NCBI RefSeq assembly: GCF_014041935.1
Contig: NZ_CP059491.1
Location: 4,216,001 to 4,280,000 of the forward strand
Direction of reading: 5' to 3'
Source of the DNA: Gordonia jinghuaiqii
GTDB lineage: Bacteria; Actinomycetota; Actinomycetes; Mycobacteriales; Mycobacteriaceae
Length of the DNA stretch: 64,000 bases
The notes under the pieces are model-generated. The model did no database searches and was not told the DNA's origin. It saw nothing but the letters and a program-made list of their open reading frames with translations. Positions 26,493 through 33,920 of the stretch are shown piece by piece (within the stretch, counting starts at the first letter, position 1; each line of letters begins with the position of its first letter). Position numbers and translations under genes: made by a program.

Positions 26493-28022
26493 CTAGGCGC
26501 CCAGGCGCTTGCGCACCTTCTTCATGGCGCGGGTGTTGAAGAACTTCCAGAGCTTGAGCTGGTTGTTCGTCATCTTCGTGTCCTTGGGCAGGAACGGCGG
26601 CGACATCATCTCGGCGACCGTGATCGGCAGCGTCGAGAAGGCGACCGCACGCGCGTGGCTGAAGGTCTCGAAGCCCGTCTTCCCGTGGTAACCGCCCATG
26701 CCGCTGCGTCCCACGCCGCCGAACGGCAGCTCACCGCTGAACAGGTGGATGGCGAAGTCGTTGCCGTTGATCGAGCCGCTGCGGGTGTTGTCGGCGAGCT
26801 TGGTGAACCGCTCGTTCTGGTCGCCGCACCAGTACATCGTCAGCGGATGCGGGTGCGAGCTGATGTGGCTGATGACCTCGGACAGTTCGCGGTAGGGATA
26901 CACCGTCAGCACCGGACCGAAGACCTCGTCCTCCTCGATCTTCATGCCGGCCTTGACCCCGGTGAGCAGGGTCGGCGGGATCTTGCGGCGCTCGGCGTTC
27001 GGGAGCGGCTCGCCGCCCGGGATGACCTGACGCTTGGTGGCGCCGAGGCTCTCGGCGTCCTCGATCAGGCCGACGATGCGCTCGTAGTTCTTCTGGTTGA
27101 TCGTCGAGGTGAACTGATCGTTGTCATAGATCGACGGGAAGTTCTTGGTCCACCGCGCGACGACCTTGTCGGTGAACTCGCCGAGCTTGGCCTCCGGGAC
27201 GAAGACGTAGTCGGGGCACAGGCAGACCTGGCCGCCGTTGACCAGGCGGGCGTCGGCGAGCATGGTCGCGGCCTTGTCGATGTCGGCGTCGATGTCGACG
27301 ACCGCCGGATTCTTGCCGCCGAGTTCGAGGGTCACCGGGATCAGGTTCTTGGCGGCCTCCTGGGCCACCGAGGCACCGACCTCGGGTGAGCCGGTGAAGA
27401 ACATGTGGTCGACCTTGAGCTTGGCGAAGTCCGAACCCGAACCGTGCTTGGAGGTGACGACCGCGAGCTCTTCGATGGAGAAGTAGTTGGGTGCGTGCTT
27501 GGCGATGACGTCGGTGGTGCGCGCGGTGACCGAGGACGGGCGCATCAGGACACGGTTACCCGCGGCGAACGCCGAGCCCGCGGGCACGATGGTCAGCTGG
27601 AGCGGGAAGTTCCAGGGCCCCATGATGCCCACCACGCCGAGCGGGTCGTGGCGGACGCTCTGCTTGTAACCCAGCAGGCCCTGCACCTTGGCGAACTTGG
27701 ACTCTTCCATCCAGTCCTTGACGCCGCGGCGCTGGTGGGCGAGGTCGATCATGCAGCCCGCGACGTCGGCGGCCAGCGACAGTTCACGCGGTCGTGAGCC
27801 GAAGTCCTCGGCCAGTGCGGCGGCGATCTCGTCGGCGTTGTCGAGCAGCAGGGCCGCCAGCCTGGTGATGCGGTCGATGCGGGTGTCGGCGTCGGGAATC
27901 CCGTCCCGCAGGAACGCGGCCCGCTGGATCTCGACCAGTTCGGTCAACGTGTGCGCTTCCGACGAGACGCCGCGCGTCGCGCCGGGCGCCCCGGTGCTGG
28001 TGTGTTCAGCGGGCTTGGTCAT
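26493..28022 (-). CDS. Aldehyde dehydrogenase (coniferyl-aldehyde-dehydrogenase-like)
   Basis: 509 residues. GPWNFPLQLTIVPAGSAFAAGNRVLMRPS near residue 135, the general base Glu in LELGGKNP near 235, and the catalytic Cys in NGGQVCLCPDYVFVP near 265; EEDEVFGPVLTVYPY follows. It resembles long-chain/coniferyl aldehyde dehydrogenases of the ALDH superfamily, with a basic hydrophobic C-terminal tail (KLWKFFNTRAMKKVRKRLG) that could aid membrane contact. It sits between fadA6 and kstR2 in the sterol cluster; it could oxidise a side-chain aldehyde, but this is inferred. ATG 28022 follows GAGGGGA. Confidence 0.85.
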   Translation of the reverse strand: MTKPAEHTSTGAPGATRGVSSEAHTLTELVEIQRAAFLRDGIPDADTRIDRITRLAALLLDNADEIAAALAEDFGSRPRELSLAADVAGCMIDLAHQRRGVKDWMEESKFAKVQGLLGYKQSVRHDPLGVVGIMGPWNFPLQLTIVPAGSAFAAGNRVLMRPSSVTARTTDVIAKHAPNYFSIEELAVVTSKHGSGSDFAKLKVDHMFFTGSPEVGASVAQEAAKNLIPVTLELGGKNPAVVDIDADIDKAATMLADARLVNGGQVCLCPDYVFVPEAKLGEFTDKVVARWTKNFPSIYDNDQFTSTINQKNYERIVGLIEDAESLGATKRQVIPGGEPLPNAERRKIPPTLLTGVKAGMKIEEDEVFGPVLTVYPYRELSEVISHISSHPHPLTMYWCGDQNERFTKLADNTRSGSINGNDFAIHLFSGELPFGGVGRSGMGGYHGKTGFETFSHARAVAFSTLPITVAEMMSPPFLPKDTKMTNNQLKLWKFFNTRAMKKVRKRLGA

Positions 28023-28236
28023 CGAGGTCCCCTCAAGGTAGTTCGTGGTGCAGTGTGATCATGCGACGTTGGAACAAAAATGTCCGCCTGTCCCACACCA
28101 TAGTATGCGCCAGATCACACCGCACCGCGGGCAAGGCCGTAGTCCGAAGGGTACGACGACGGCACCGAAACGTCGAGGTCCCCCGTGCGGGAGACCTCGA
28201 CGTGCGTTTTTCGGGTGTTCAGTTCTGAGAAGAGGT
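28023..28236. other. Non-coding gap between the ALDH gene and the duplicated fadA6 end
   Basis: No gene was recognised. It contains the ALDH promoter region (a TACTAT hexamer on the minus strand near 28100) and the hairpin at 28170-28203. Confidence 0.5.
28170..28210. terminator. Hairpin with T-tract downstream of fadA6
   Basis: ACGTCGAGGTC (28170-28180) pairs with GACCTCGACGT (28193-28203), with extra C/G pairing in the loop. A run of five T follows on the plus strand. It probably stops fadA6-operon transcripts from entering the ALDH gene; the T-tract orientation is odd for that. Confidence 0.6.
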
Positions 28237-28290
28237 GCTCAGCCGAGCCGCTCGATGATGGTGACGTTGGCGGTCCCGCCGCCTTCACAC
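28237..28290. repeat. 54-bp direct repeat, copy 1 (duplicated fadA6 3' end)
   Basis: Differs from 28308-28361 at two bases. On the minus strand it encodes a second copy of the thiolase terminus (CEGGGTANVTIIERLG plus stop), 71 bases downstream of the real one. Confidence 0.9.
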
Positions 28291-28307
28291 CGCGGCTGAC
28301 CGCCGCA

Positions 28308-28361
28308 GCTCAGCCCAGCCGCTCGATGATGGTGACGTTGGCGGTCCCGCCGCCCTCACAC
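28308..28361. repeat. 54-bp direct repeat, copy 2 (authentic fadA6 3' end)
   Basis: Contains the genuine stop codon of fadA6 and its last 16 codons. See the copy at 28237-28290. Confidence 0.9.
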
Positions 28362-29467
28362 ATCGTCTGGAGGCCGTAGCGGCCGCCGGTGCGTTCGAGT
28401 TCGTTGAGCAGGGTCGCGAAGAGCTTGGCTCCGGTCGCGCCGAGGGGGTGACCCAGCGCGATGGCGCCGCCGTTGGGGTTGACCTTCGCCGGGTCTGCGC
28501 CGGTCTCTTTCAGCCAGGCCAGTACGACTGGCGCGAACGCCTCGTTGATCTCCACGACGTCGATGTCGTCGATGGACATGCCGGTCTTGTCCAGGGCGTA
28601 TTTGGTGGCCGGGATGGGTGCCGACAGCATCATGACGGGGTCGTCGCCGCGCACCGACATGTGGTGGATCCGGGCGCGCGGGGTGAGACCGTACTCTTTC
28701 AGCGCCCGCTCGGATACGACGAGTGTGGCCGCCGATCCGTCGGAGATCTGTGAGGCGACCGCGGCCGTGAGGCGCGATCCCTCGGCGAGCGGCTGCAGCC
28801 CGGCCATCTTCTCCATCGAGGTCTCGCGGGGGCATTCGTCGACGACGCAGTCTCCGAGCGGGATGTTCTCGTTGTCGAAGCGACCGGCGGCGATGGCGGC
28901 GCGGGCACGCTCATGTGACTGCAGCGCCCAGCGTTCCATGTCCTCCCGACTGATGTCCCACTTGTCGGCCATCATGCCCGCGCCGACGAACTGGGACACC
29001 TCGGCATCCCCGAAGCGCTTGCGCCAACCGGTGGATTCGGCGGTGGGAGTGGTGAATCCGAACTCCTGGCCGGCGATCATGGCCTGCGAGATGGGGATGG
29101 CGCTCATGTTCTGCACGCCACCGGCGACGACGACGTCCTGCGTGCCGCTCATGACGCCCTGCGCGGCGAAGTGGATGGCCTGCTGGCTGGACCCGCACTG
29201 ACGGTCCACGGTGGTGCCCGGGATGTCCAGGGGCAGCCCCGCAGCCAGCCATGCGGTGCGCGCGATGTTGCCCGCCTGCGGGCCGATGGCGTCGACGCAA
29301 CCGAAGACCACGTCGTCGACGACATTCGGGTCGATCCCGGTGCGCTCGACGAGCGCGGAGATGATGTGTGCGCCGAGGTCGGCGGGGTGGGTTTTGGCGA
29401 GCGAGCCGTTGCGCTTGCCGACGGGGGTGCGGATGGCGTCGACGATGTAGGCCTGCGGCGTGGTCAT
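28310..29467 (-). CDS. fadA6: Acetyl-CoA acetyltransferase FadA6
   Basis: 385 residues of thiolase: AYIVDAIRTPVGKRNGSLAK at the start, VDRQCGSSQQAIHFAAQGV with the nucleophilic Cys near residue 87, [32 protein letters not shown] and CEGGGTANVTII carrying the second catalytic Cys. In the KstR2 regulon FadA6 performs the thiolysis step in breakdown of the ring-opened hydrindane products. The ATG at 29467 has GAAGGAG a few bases upstream. Third gene of fadE30-ipdF-fadA6. Its 3' end is duplicated just downstream. Confidence 0.88.
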   Translation of the reverse strand: MTTPQAYIVDAIRTPVGKRNGSLAKTHPADLGAHIISALVERTGIDPNVVDDVVFGCVDAIGPQAGNIARTAWLAAGLPLDIPGTTVDRQCGSSQQAIHFAAQGVMSGTQDVVVAGGVQNMSAIPISQAMIAGQEFGFTTPTAESTGWRKRFGDAEVSQFVGAGMMADKWDISREDMERWALQSHERARAAIAAGRFDNENIPLGDCVVDECPRETSMEKMAGLQPLAEGSRLTAAVASQISDGSAATLVVSERALKEYGLTPRARIHHMSVRGDDPVMMLSAPIPATKYALDKTGMSIDDIDVVEINEAFAPVVLAWLKETGADPAKVNPNGGAIALGHPLGATGAKLFATLLNELERTGGRYGLQTMCEGGGTANVTIIERLG

Positions 29468-29508
29468 GGGGACTCCTTCAAGTGGATGGTGCCGGCGGGC
29501 AACCGGTT

Positions 29509-30342
29509 TCAGGCTCGCTGACTGGAGATCGAGACGACCTCGCCGGTCAGGTAGGTGGTGTAGTCGCTGGCCAGCATCGCGACGGTCGCGGCGACCTCCC
29601 AGACCTCGGCGGCCCGGCCGTAGGCTTCCTTGGCGGCCAGCTCGTCGAGCAGGTCGTCGCTGGTGACCTTCGCGAGGAACGGGTGTTTGGCGATCGACGG
29701 CGCGATCGCGTTGATGCGGACGCCGACGTCGGCGGCTTCGATTGCCGAACAACGGGTCAGTGCCATCACCCCGGCCTTGGCCGCGGCGTAATGCGCCTGT
29801 CCGCGCTGGGCACGCCACCCGAGGACCGAGGCGTTGTTGACGATCACGCCGTTGTGCTCGACCGACCCGAAGTACCGGAGTGCGGCCCGGGTGGCGCGGA
29901 AGGTACCGGTCAACGTGATGTCGAGGACGCGATCCCATTCCTCGTCGGTCATCTCGGCGACCGGTGTCTCACCGCCGAGGCCGGCGTTGTTGACCAGCAC
30001 GTCGATGCGCCCGAGTTCGGTTGCGGCATCGGCGATCAGCGCGTCGACCTCGGCGGTCACCTGCACGTTGCAGGTGCGCTGGGTGACGGTCCGTTCGGGG
30101 AATTCCGCGGACAGCTTGGCGGCGGCCTCCCCGAGGCGTCGTTCGTGCCAGTCGCTGATCAGGACGTCGGCGCCTTCGAGCAGAGCGCGCCGCGCCGAGG
30201 CGAAGCCGATTCCGGTGCCGGCCGCCGCGGTGACCACCACCTTCTTGCCGAGCAGCAGGTTGTGCCCGGGCGTCTCGGCCGGCGGGGTGGCCAGCGGGGA
30301 GATCACTCGCGAATCTGCTGTGCCCAGATCGGTGGGGGTCAT
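29509..30342 (-). CDS. ipdF: Short-chain dehydrogenase/reductase IpdF
   Basis: 277 residues of SDR: a 35-residue N-terminal extension, cofactor loop VTAAAGTGIGFASARRALLEG near residue 38, NNAGLGG near 120, Ser in VNNASVLGWRAQRGQ, YxxxK in AHYAAAKAG. It matches the position of Rv3559c (IpdF), a reductase/dehydrogenase that acts on the oxygenated hydrindane propionyl-CoA. ATG 30342 lies one base after the fadE30 stop (TGACATG), so the two are translationally linked. The exact step is taken from known KstR2-regulon enzymes. Confidence 0.83.
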   Translation of the reverse strand: MTPTDLGTADSRVISPLATPPAETPGHNLLLGKKVVVTAAAGTGIGFASARRALLEGADVLISDWHERRLGEAAAKLSAEFPERTVTQRTCNVQVTAEVDALIADAATELGRIDVLVNNAGLGGETPVAEMTDEEWDRVLDITLTGTFRATRAALRYFGSVEHNGVIVNNASVLGWRAQRGQAHYAAAKAGVMALTRCSAIEAADVGVRINAIAPSIAKHPFLAKVTSDDLLDELAAKEAYGRAAEVWEVAATVAMLASDYTTYLTGEVVSISSQRA

Positions 30343-30343
30343 G

Positions 30344-31603
30344 TCAGCGTGCCTCTCGGGGAAGGCCGAGCACTCGCTCGGCGATGATGTTGCGCTGTAC
30401 CTCGTTCGAGCCGCCGTAGATCGTGTCGGCACGGGTGAACAGGTAGAGCCGTTGCCATTCGTCGAGTTCGACGTGTTCGGGGTCGGCGATGTCGTTGACC
30501 TTGCCCTCGGCGGTCGCGGCCGGACCGATCAGCGACGGTGCCCCGACGACGTCCATCGCCAGTTCGCCGAGATCGCGATGCCAGTTGGCCCACAACAGCT
30601 TCGACACCGACGCAGCGCCTGCTTGCGATGTCACGTCGCCGTCCAGCGTCCGTTGTGCGTGTGCCCGCATGACTTTCAGCCCGATGTCGGCACGGGCGAG
30701 CCTCGAGGCGAGTTCGGGATCGTCGAGGGCACCGTTGCCGCGTGCGACGTCCACGAGATTGTCCAGTTCACGAGCGAAGCCGACCTGCTGGCCCAGCGTG
30801 GACACGCCGCGTTCGAACTGCAACAGACCCATAGCGACCTTCCAGCCGTCGCCGGGTTCGCCGACGATCAGGTCGGCGTCGGTCTGCGCGTCGTCGAAGA
30901 AGACCTCGTTGAATTCGGAAGTGCCGGTGAGCTGTTGGATCGGCCGGACGGTGATCCCGGGTTGGTCGAGCGGCACGAGCAGGAAACTCAGGCCCGCATG
31001 CCTCTGCGAACCCTGCTCGGTCCGGGCGATCACGAACACCCATTGCGCGACGTGCGCGAGCGAGGTCCAGATCTTCTGTCCGTTGATGACCCATTTGCCG
31101 TCGTCGAGACGGGCCGATGTCGAGACGCCTGCCAGGTCGGAGCCGGCCCCGGGCTCGGAGTAGCCCTGCGACCACAACTCGGTGACGTCGACGATGTGCG
31201 GGAGGAAACGCTTCTTCTGCTCGGCGGTCCCGAACTCGATGAGCGTCGGCCCGAGCAGTTCCTCCCCCAGGTGGTTCACGCGGGCGGGGGCATTCGCGCG
31301 GGCGTATTCGCGATGGAAGATGATCCGCTGCTCGAGAGTCGCGCCGCGCCCGCCGTATTCGGTCGGCCAGCCGATGCAGGTCCACCCGGCCCGCGCGAGG
31401 TGACGGTCCCATTCGAGACGTTCGGCAAAGAACTCGTGTTCACTGCCGGGACCGCCACGGCCCTTCAGGGAGGCGAAATCGCCGGCCAGGTTCTCGTCGA
31501 GCCAGGTACGCACGGCCGCTGCGAACACGGCTGCGGAATCGGGCGTCGTCTTCGCCCATTCGCCCAGGTCGACGGCACGATCGGCGAGATTGATCGAGGT
31601 CAT
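30344..31603 (-). CDS. fadE30: Acyl-CoA dehydrogenase FadE30
   Basis: 419 residues of acyl-CoA dehydrogenase: TCIGWPTEYGGRGATLEQ, LWSQGYSEPGAGSDLAGVSTSARLDDGKWVINGQKIWTSLAHVA near residue 140 (flavin and substrate contacts), FERGVSTLGQQ and the C-terminal YLFTRADTIYGGSNEVQRNIIAERVLGLPRE. FadE30 dehydrogenates the propionyl-CoA side chain of HIP-CoA. The start is uncertain: MTSINLADRA at 31603, or an ATG at 31615; neither has a clear ribosome-binding site, so a leaderless or short-leader transcript is possible. Divergent from fadD3 with a KstR2-like box between. Confidence 0.88.
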   Translation of the reverse strand: MTSINLADRAVDLGEWAKTTPDSAAVFAAAVRTWLDENLAGDFASLKGRGGPGSEHEFFAERLEWDRHLARAGWTCIGWPTEYGGRGATLEQRIIFHREYARANAPARVNHLGEELLGPTLIEFGTAEQKKRFLPHIVDVTELWSQGYSEPGAGSDLAGVSTSARLDDGKWVINGQKIWTSLAHVAQWVFVIARTEQGSQRHAGLSFLLVPLDQPGITVRPIQQLTGTSEFNEVFFDDAQTDADLIVGEPGDGWKVAMGLLQFERGVSTLGQQVGFARELDNLVDVARGNGALDDPELASRLARADIGLKVMRAHAQRTLDGDVTSQAGAASVSKLLWANWHRDLGELAMDVVGAPSLIGPAATAEGKVNDIADPEHVELDEWQRLYLFTRADTIYGGSNEVQRNIIAERVLGLPREAR

Positions 31604-31624
31604 GTGCGCTAGCATAACGCACCA

Positions 31625-31638
31625 AGCAAGTGCTAGGT
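31625..31638. promoter_or_regulatory. KstR2-like box between fadE30 and fadD3
   Basis: AGCAAGTGCTAGGT has one mismatch (CTAG for CTTG) to AnCAAGnnCTTGnT and ends 8 bases before the fadD3 ATG. It lies in the 42-base gap of the divergent pair. Confidence 0.7.
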
Positions 31639-31645
31639 TGGGCGC

Positions 31646-33265
31646 ATGGCGCAGACCTCCCTGCTCGGGAAACTCTCCGCGATCACGACTCCGGCCGCAC
31701 TGCAGCATGCCGCGCACAGCTGGCCCGACCGTATCGCCCTCATCGACGGTCAGTGGCACCCTTCGTCACATCCGACGCCCGAATCGACACCGAAGCTCGA
31801 ATCGACACCGAAGCTCGAATTGACGTGGGCGCAGTTCCACGACGCCGTCCGCGCCTTCGCCGGCGCGCTCGTGGCTTCGGGGATCGAGGCCGGCGACCGG
31901 ATCGCGGTCTGGTCACCCAACAGCTACCACTGGCCGATCGCCGCACTCGGCGTCCACTACGCCGGGGCGACGCTCGTCCCCCTGAACACGCGGTACACCG
32001 CAGGCGAGGCGGTCGAGATCATCGAGCGTTCCGGCGCCGAGGGCGTCGTCGTCTCGGGTGAGTTCCTCGGTGCCGATCACGCCGCCGAGTTGCTGCGGGA
32101 CCACCGGGGGTCGATGCCGGACCTGGTGGTGCGGGTGCCGTTGTCGCAGTCGGCGCCGGCGCCGGAAGGAGCGGTGGACTGGCCCGACTTCCTCGAACGT
32201 GGGACCGCGGAGTCCTTGGCCGAGGCGGATCGTCGAGCCGCGGCGGTGTCCCCCGACGACATCTCCGACATCCTCTTCACCTCGGGCACCACCGGAAAGT
32301 CCAAGGGTGTCCTGGCGACCCACCGTCAGACCGTCACCGGCTCGCACGGCTGGGGCGCCAACGCGGGCCTGCATCCCGGTGACCGCTACCTGATGGTCAA
32401 TCCGTACTTCCACACGTTCGGCTACAAGGCGGGCATCCTGCCGTGCGTCCTGTTCGGCGTCGCGATGCTGCCGCTGGCCGTGTACTCGCCTCAGCAGGCG
32501 ATGAAGCTCGTGTCCGACGAGGGCGCGACCGTCTTCCCCGGTGCGCCGACGATCTTCCAGACCATCCTCGACGACCCCCAACGCGCCGACCACGACCTGT
32601 CCACGCTGCGCATCGTCATCACCGGCGCGGCGATCGTGCCGGTCGTCCTCGTCGAACGTCTTCAGAAAGACCTGGGTGTCGACACCGTCATCACGGCGTA
32701 CGGCCTCACCGAGGCGAGCGGGTTCGTCTCCACGTGCACCGCGGAGGACGACGACGAGACCGTCGCCAACACCTGCGGACGGGCGTTCCCGGGTATGGAG
32801 ATCAAACTCTCCGACGACGGCGAGGTGCTCGCCCGCGGCGACATGGTGATGGTCGGCTACCTCGACGACCCGGAGTCCACCGCGCAGACCATCGATGCCG
32901 ACGGCTGGCTCCACACCGGAGACATCGGGACGCTGGACGAACGCGGCAATCTCACGATCACCGATCGCCTCAAGGACATGTACATCTCCGGCGGGTTCAA
33001 CGTGTACCCCGCCGAGGTCGAGCAGACCCTCGCCCGGCTCGAGGGCGTCACCGAATCGGCCGTCATCGGCGTCCCCGACGCCCGGCTCGGCGAGGTGGGA
33101 CGTGCTTATCTGACGCTCCGTGAGGGCACCGACCTCGACGAGGAGACGGTCATCGCCTACGCCAAGCAGCACCTCGCGAACTTCAAGGTCCCGCGGTCGG
33201 TGGTGTTCGTCGAGGAGTTCCCGCGCAACGCCGCGGGCAAGATCCTCAAGCGCAACCTCACCTAG
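31646..33265 (+). CDS. fadD3: HIP-CoA synthetase FadD3
   Basis: 539 residues of acyl-CoA synthetase: P-loop FTSGTTGKSKGV near residue 213, YFHTFGYKAG near 255, AYGLTEASG (A5) near 350, GWLHTGDIGTLDERGNLTITDRLKDMYISGGFNVYPAEVE near 420 and the acyl-adenylating Lys in RNAAGKILKRNLT at the C-terminus. FadD3 activates HIP, the hydrindane acid left after ring A/B loss, and so starts this pathway and makes the KstR2 ligand. It is longer than the roughly 507-residue M. tuberculosis enzyme, partly from a duplicated six-residue motif near residue 50. The downstream fadE31-33 genes of M. tuberculosis are not here. Confidence 0.9.
   Translation: MAQTSLLGKLSAITTPAALQHAAHSWPDRIALIDGQWHPSSHPTPESTPKLESTPKLELTWAQFHDAVRAFAGALVASGIEAGDRIAVWSPNSYHWPIAALGVHYAGATLVPLNTRYTAGEAVEIIERSGAEGVVVSGEFLGADHAAELLRDHRGSMPDLVVRVPLSQSAPAPEGAVDWPDFLERGTAESLAEADRRAAAVSPDDISDILFTSGTTGKSKGVLATHRQTVTGSHGWGANAGLHPGDRYLMVNPYFHTFGYKAGILPCVLFGVAMLPLAVYSPQQAMKLVSDEGATVFPGAPTIFQTILDDPQRADHDLSTLRIVITGAAIVPVVLVERLQKDLGVDTVITAYGLTEASGFVSTCTAEDDDETVANTCGRAFPGMEIKLSDDGEVLARGDMVMVGYLDDPESTAQTIDADGWLHTGDIGTLDERGNLTITDRLKDMYISGGFNVYPAEVEQTLARLEGVTESAVIGVPDARLGEVGRAYLTLREGTDLDEETVIAYAKQHLANFKVPRSVVFVEEFPRNAAGKILKRNLT
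31781..31816 (+). repeat. 18-bp in-frame tandem duplication inside fadD3
   Basis: GAATCGACACCGAAGCTC occurs twice head to tail (31781-31798, 31799-31816), followed by a degenerate third start (GAATTGAC). It encodes the duplicated motif ESTPKL ESTPKL near residue 46. Confidence 0.9.
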
Positions 33266-33273
33266 CGGGATTT

Positions 33274-33312
33274 CGTAGCGACAATGCGCGCCATATGCGC
33301 ACTGTCGCTACG
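33274..33312. terminator. Hairpin terminator after fadD3
   Basis: CGTAGCGACAATGCGC (33274-33289) pairs with GCGCACTGTCGCTACG (33297-33312) with one mismatch. The flank CGGGATTTCGTAGCGA recurs beyond the insertion element near 35268-35284 in inverted orientation. Confidence 0.7.
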
Positions 33313-33353
33313 GATCGCGAGGCGGGAACCGGTTTCGCGTCCGAACCGGCTAG

Positions 33354-33903
33354 TGGGTCCGGATCGCTCGCGGTGTGTTCCGGGTGGCGGACCGGACCGT
33401 CGACGACCGGATGAGGATGCGGATGGCGGTACTCCGCACCGGCCCCGATGCAGCGCTCGCCGGCGGAGCCGCCGCGTGGTGGCACGGGCTTGTCCCGAAG
33501 GCTCCCGGCGTGCCCGTTGTGGTGGCACCCCACGGCCGGAACGGGACGCTCGTCGAGGGCGCGAAGGTCTGGCACCGCACTGTCGATCCCAGGGATCTCA
33601 CCGAGGTCGACGGATTGTCCGTGACCGCTCTCGACCTGACCGTCCTCGACGCGTCGGTCGAGCTGGGCGTCAAGGTGATGGACAACGCACTGCTGAACAA
33701 GACGGTGACCATCTCGACACTCGACACCGTCCAGCGTCGTAATGCCGGGCGTCGTGGATCGCCGCGTGCGCGGGCGATGCTCGGGCGATGTCGTCGCGAA
33801 CGGCTGGCTCGTCCTGCGGTTCACCTGGCAGGACGTCACCACCCGCCCGGCGTGGGTGCTGGCACAGATCCGGACGGCCGTACGTCGGAAATCCGTAGCG
33901 TGA
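33354..33903 (+). pseudogene. Degraded DUF559/AbiEi-type protein gene
   Basis: The frame from 33354 reads WVRIARGVFRVADRTVDDR, then MAVLRTGPDAALAGGAAAWWHGL, the winged-helix-linked domain typical of actinobacterial AbiEi/DUF559 proteins, and continues to RRNAGRRGSPRARAML near 33780. The sequence then shifts frame straight into DVVANGWLVLRFTWQDVTTRP and stops at 33903; this is the very end of a DUF559 (Vsr-like endonuclease) domain. Most of the nuclease domain and the N-terminal helices are missing, and an in-frame TAG lies at 33351. A relic of a gene formerly present between fadD3 and lysS. Confidence 0.7.
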
Positions 33904-33905
33904 AT

Positions 33906-33920
33906 GCGGAAATAGCGCGC
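33906..33920. repeat. Target-site duplication, left copy
   Basis: GCGGAAATAGCGCGC abuts the left end of the IS481-type element and is identical to 35248-35262. Confidence 0.8.

Noticed and set aside
33284..33742. Alternative plus-strand frame over the DUF559 relic
   Set aside because: Arg-rich composition; the frame beginning at 33354 carries the recognisable domain sequence.
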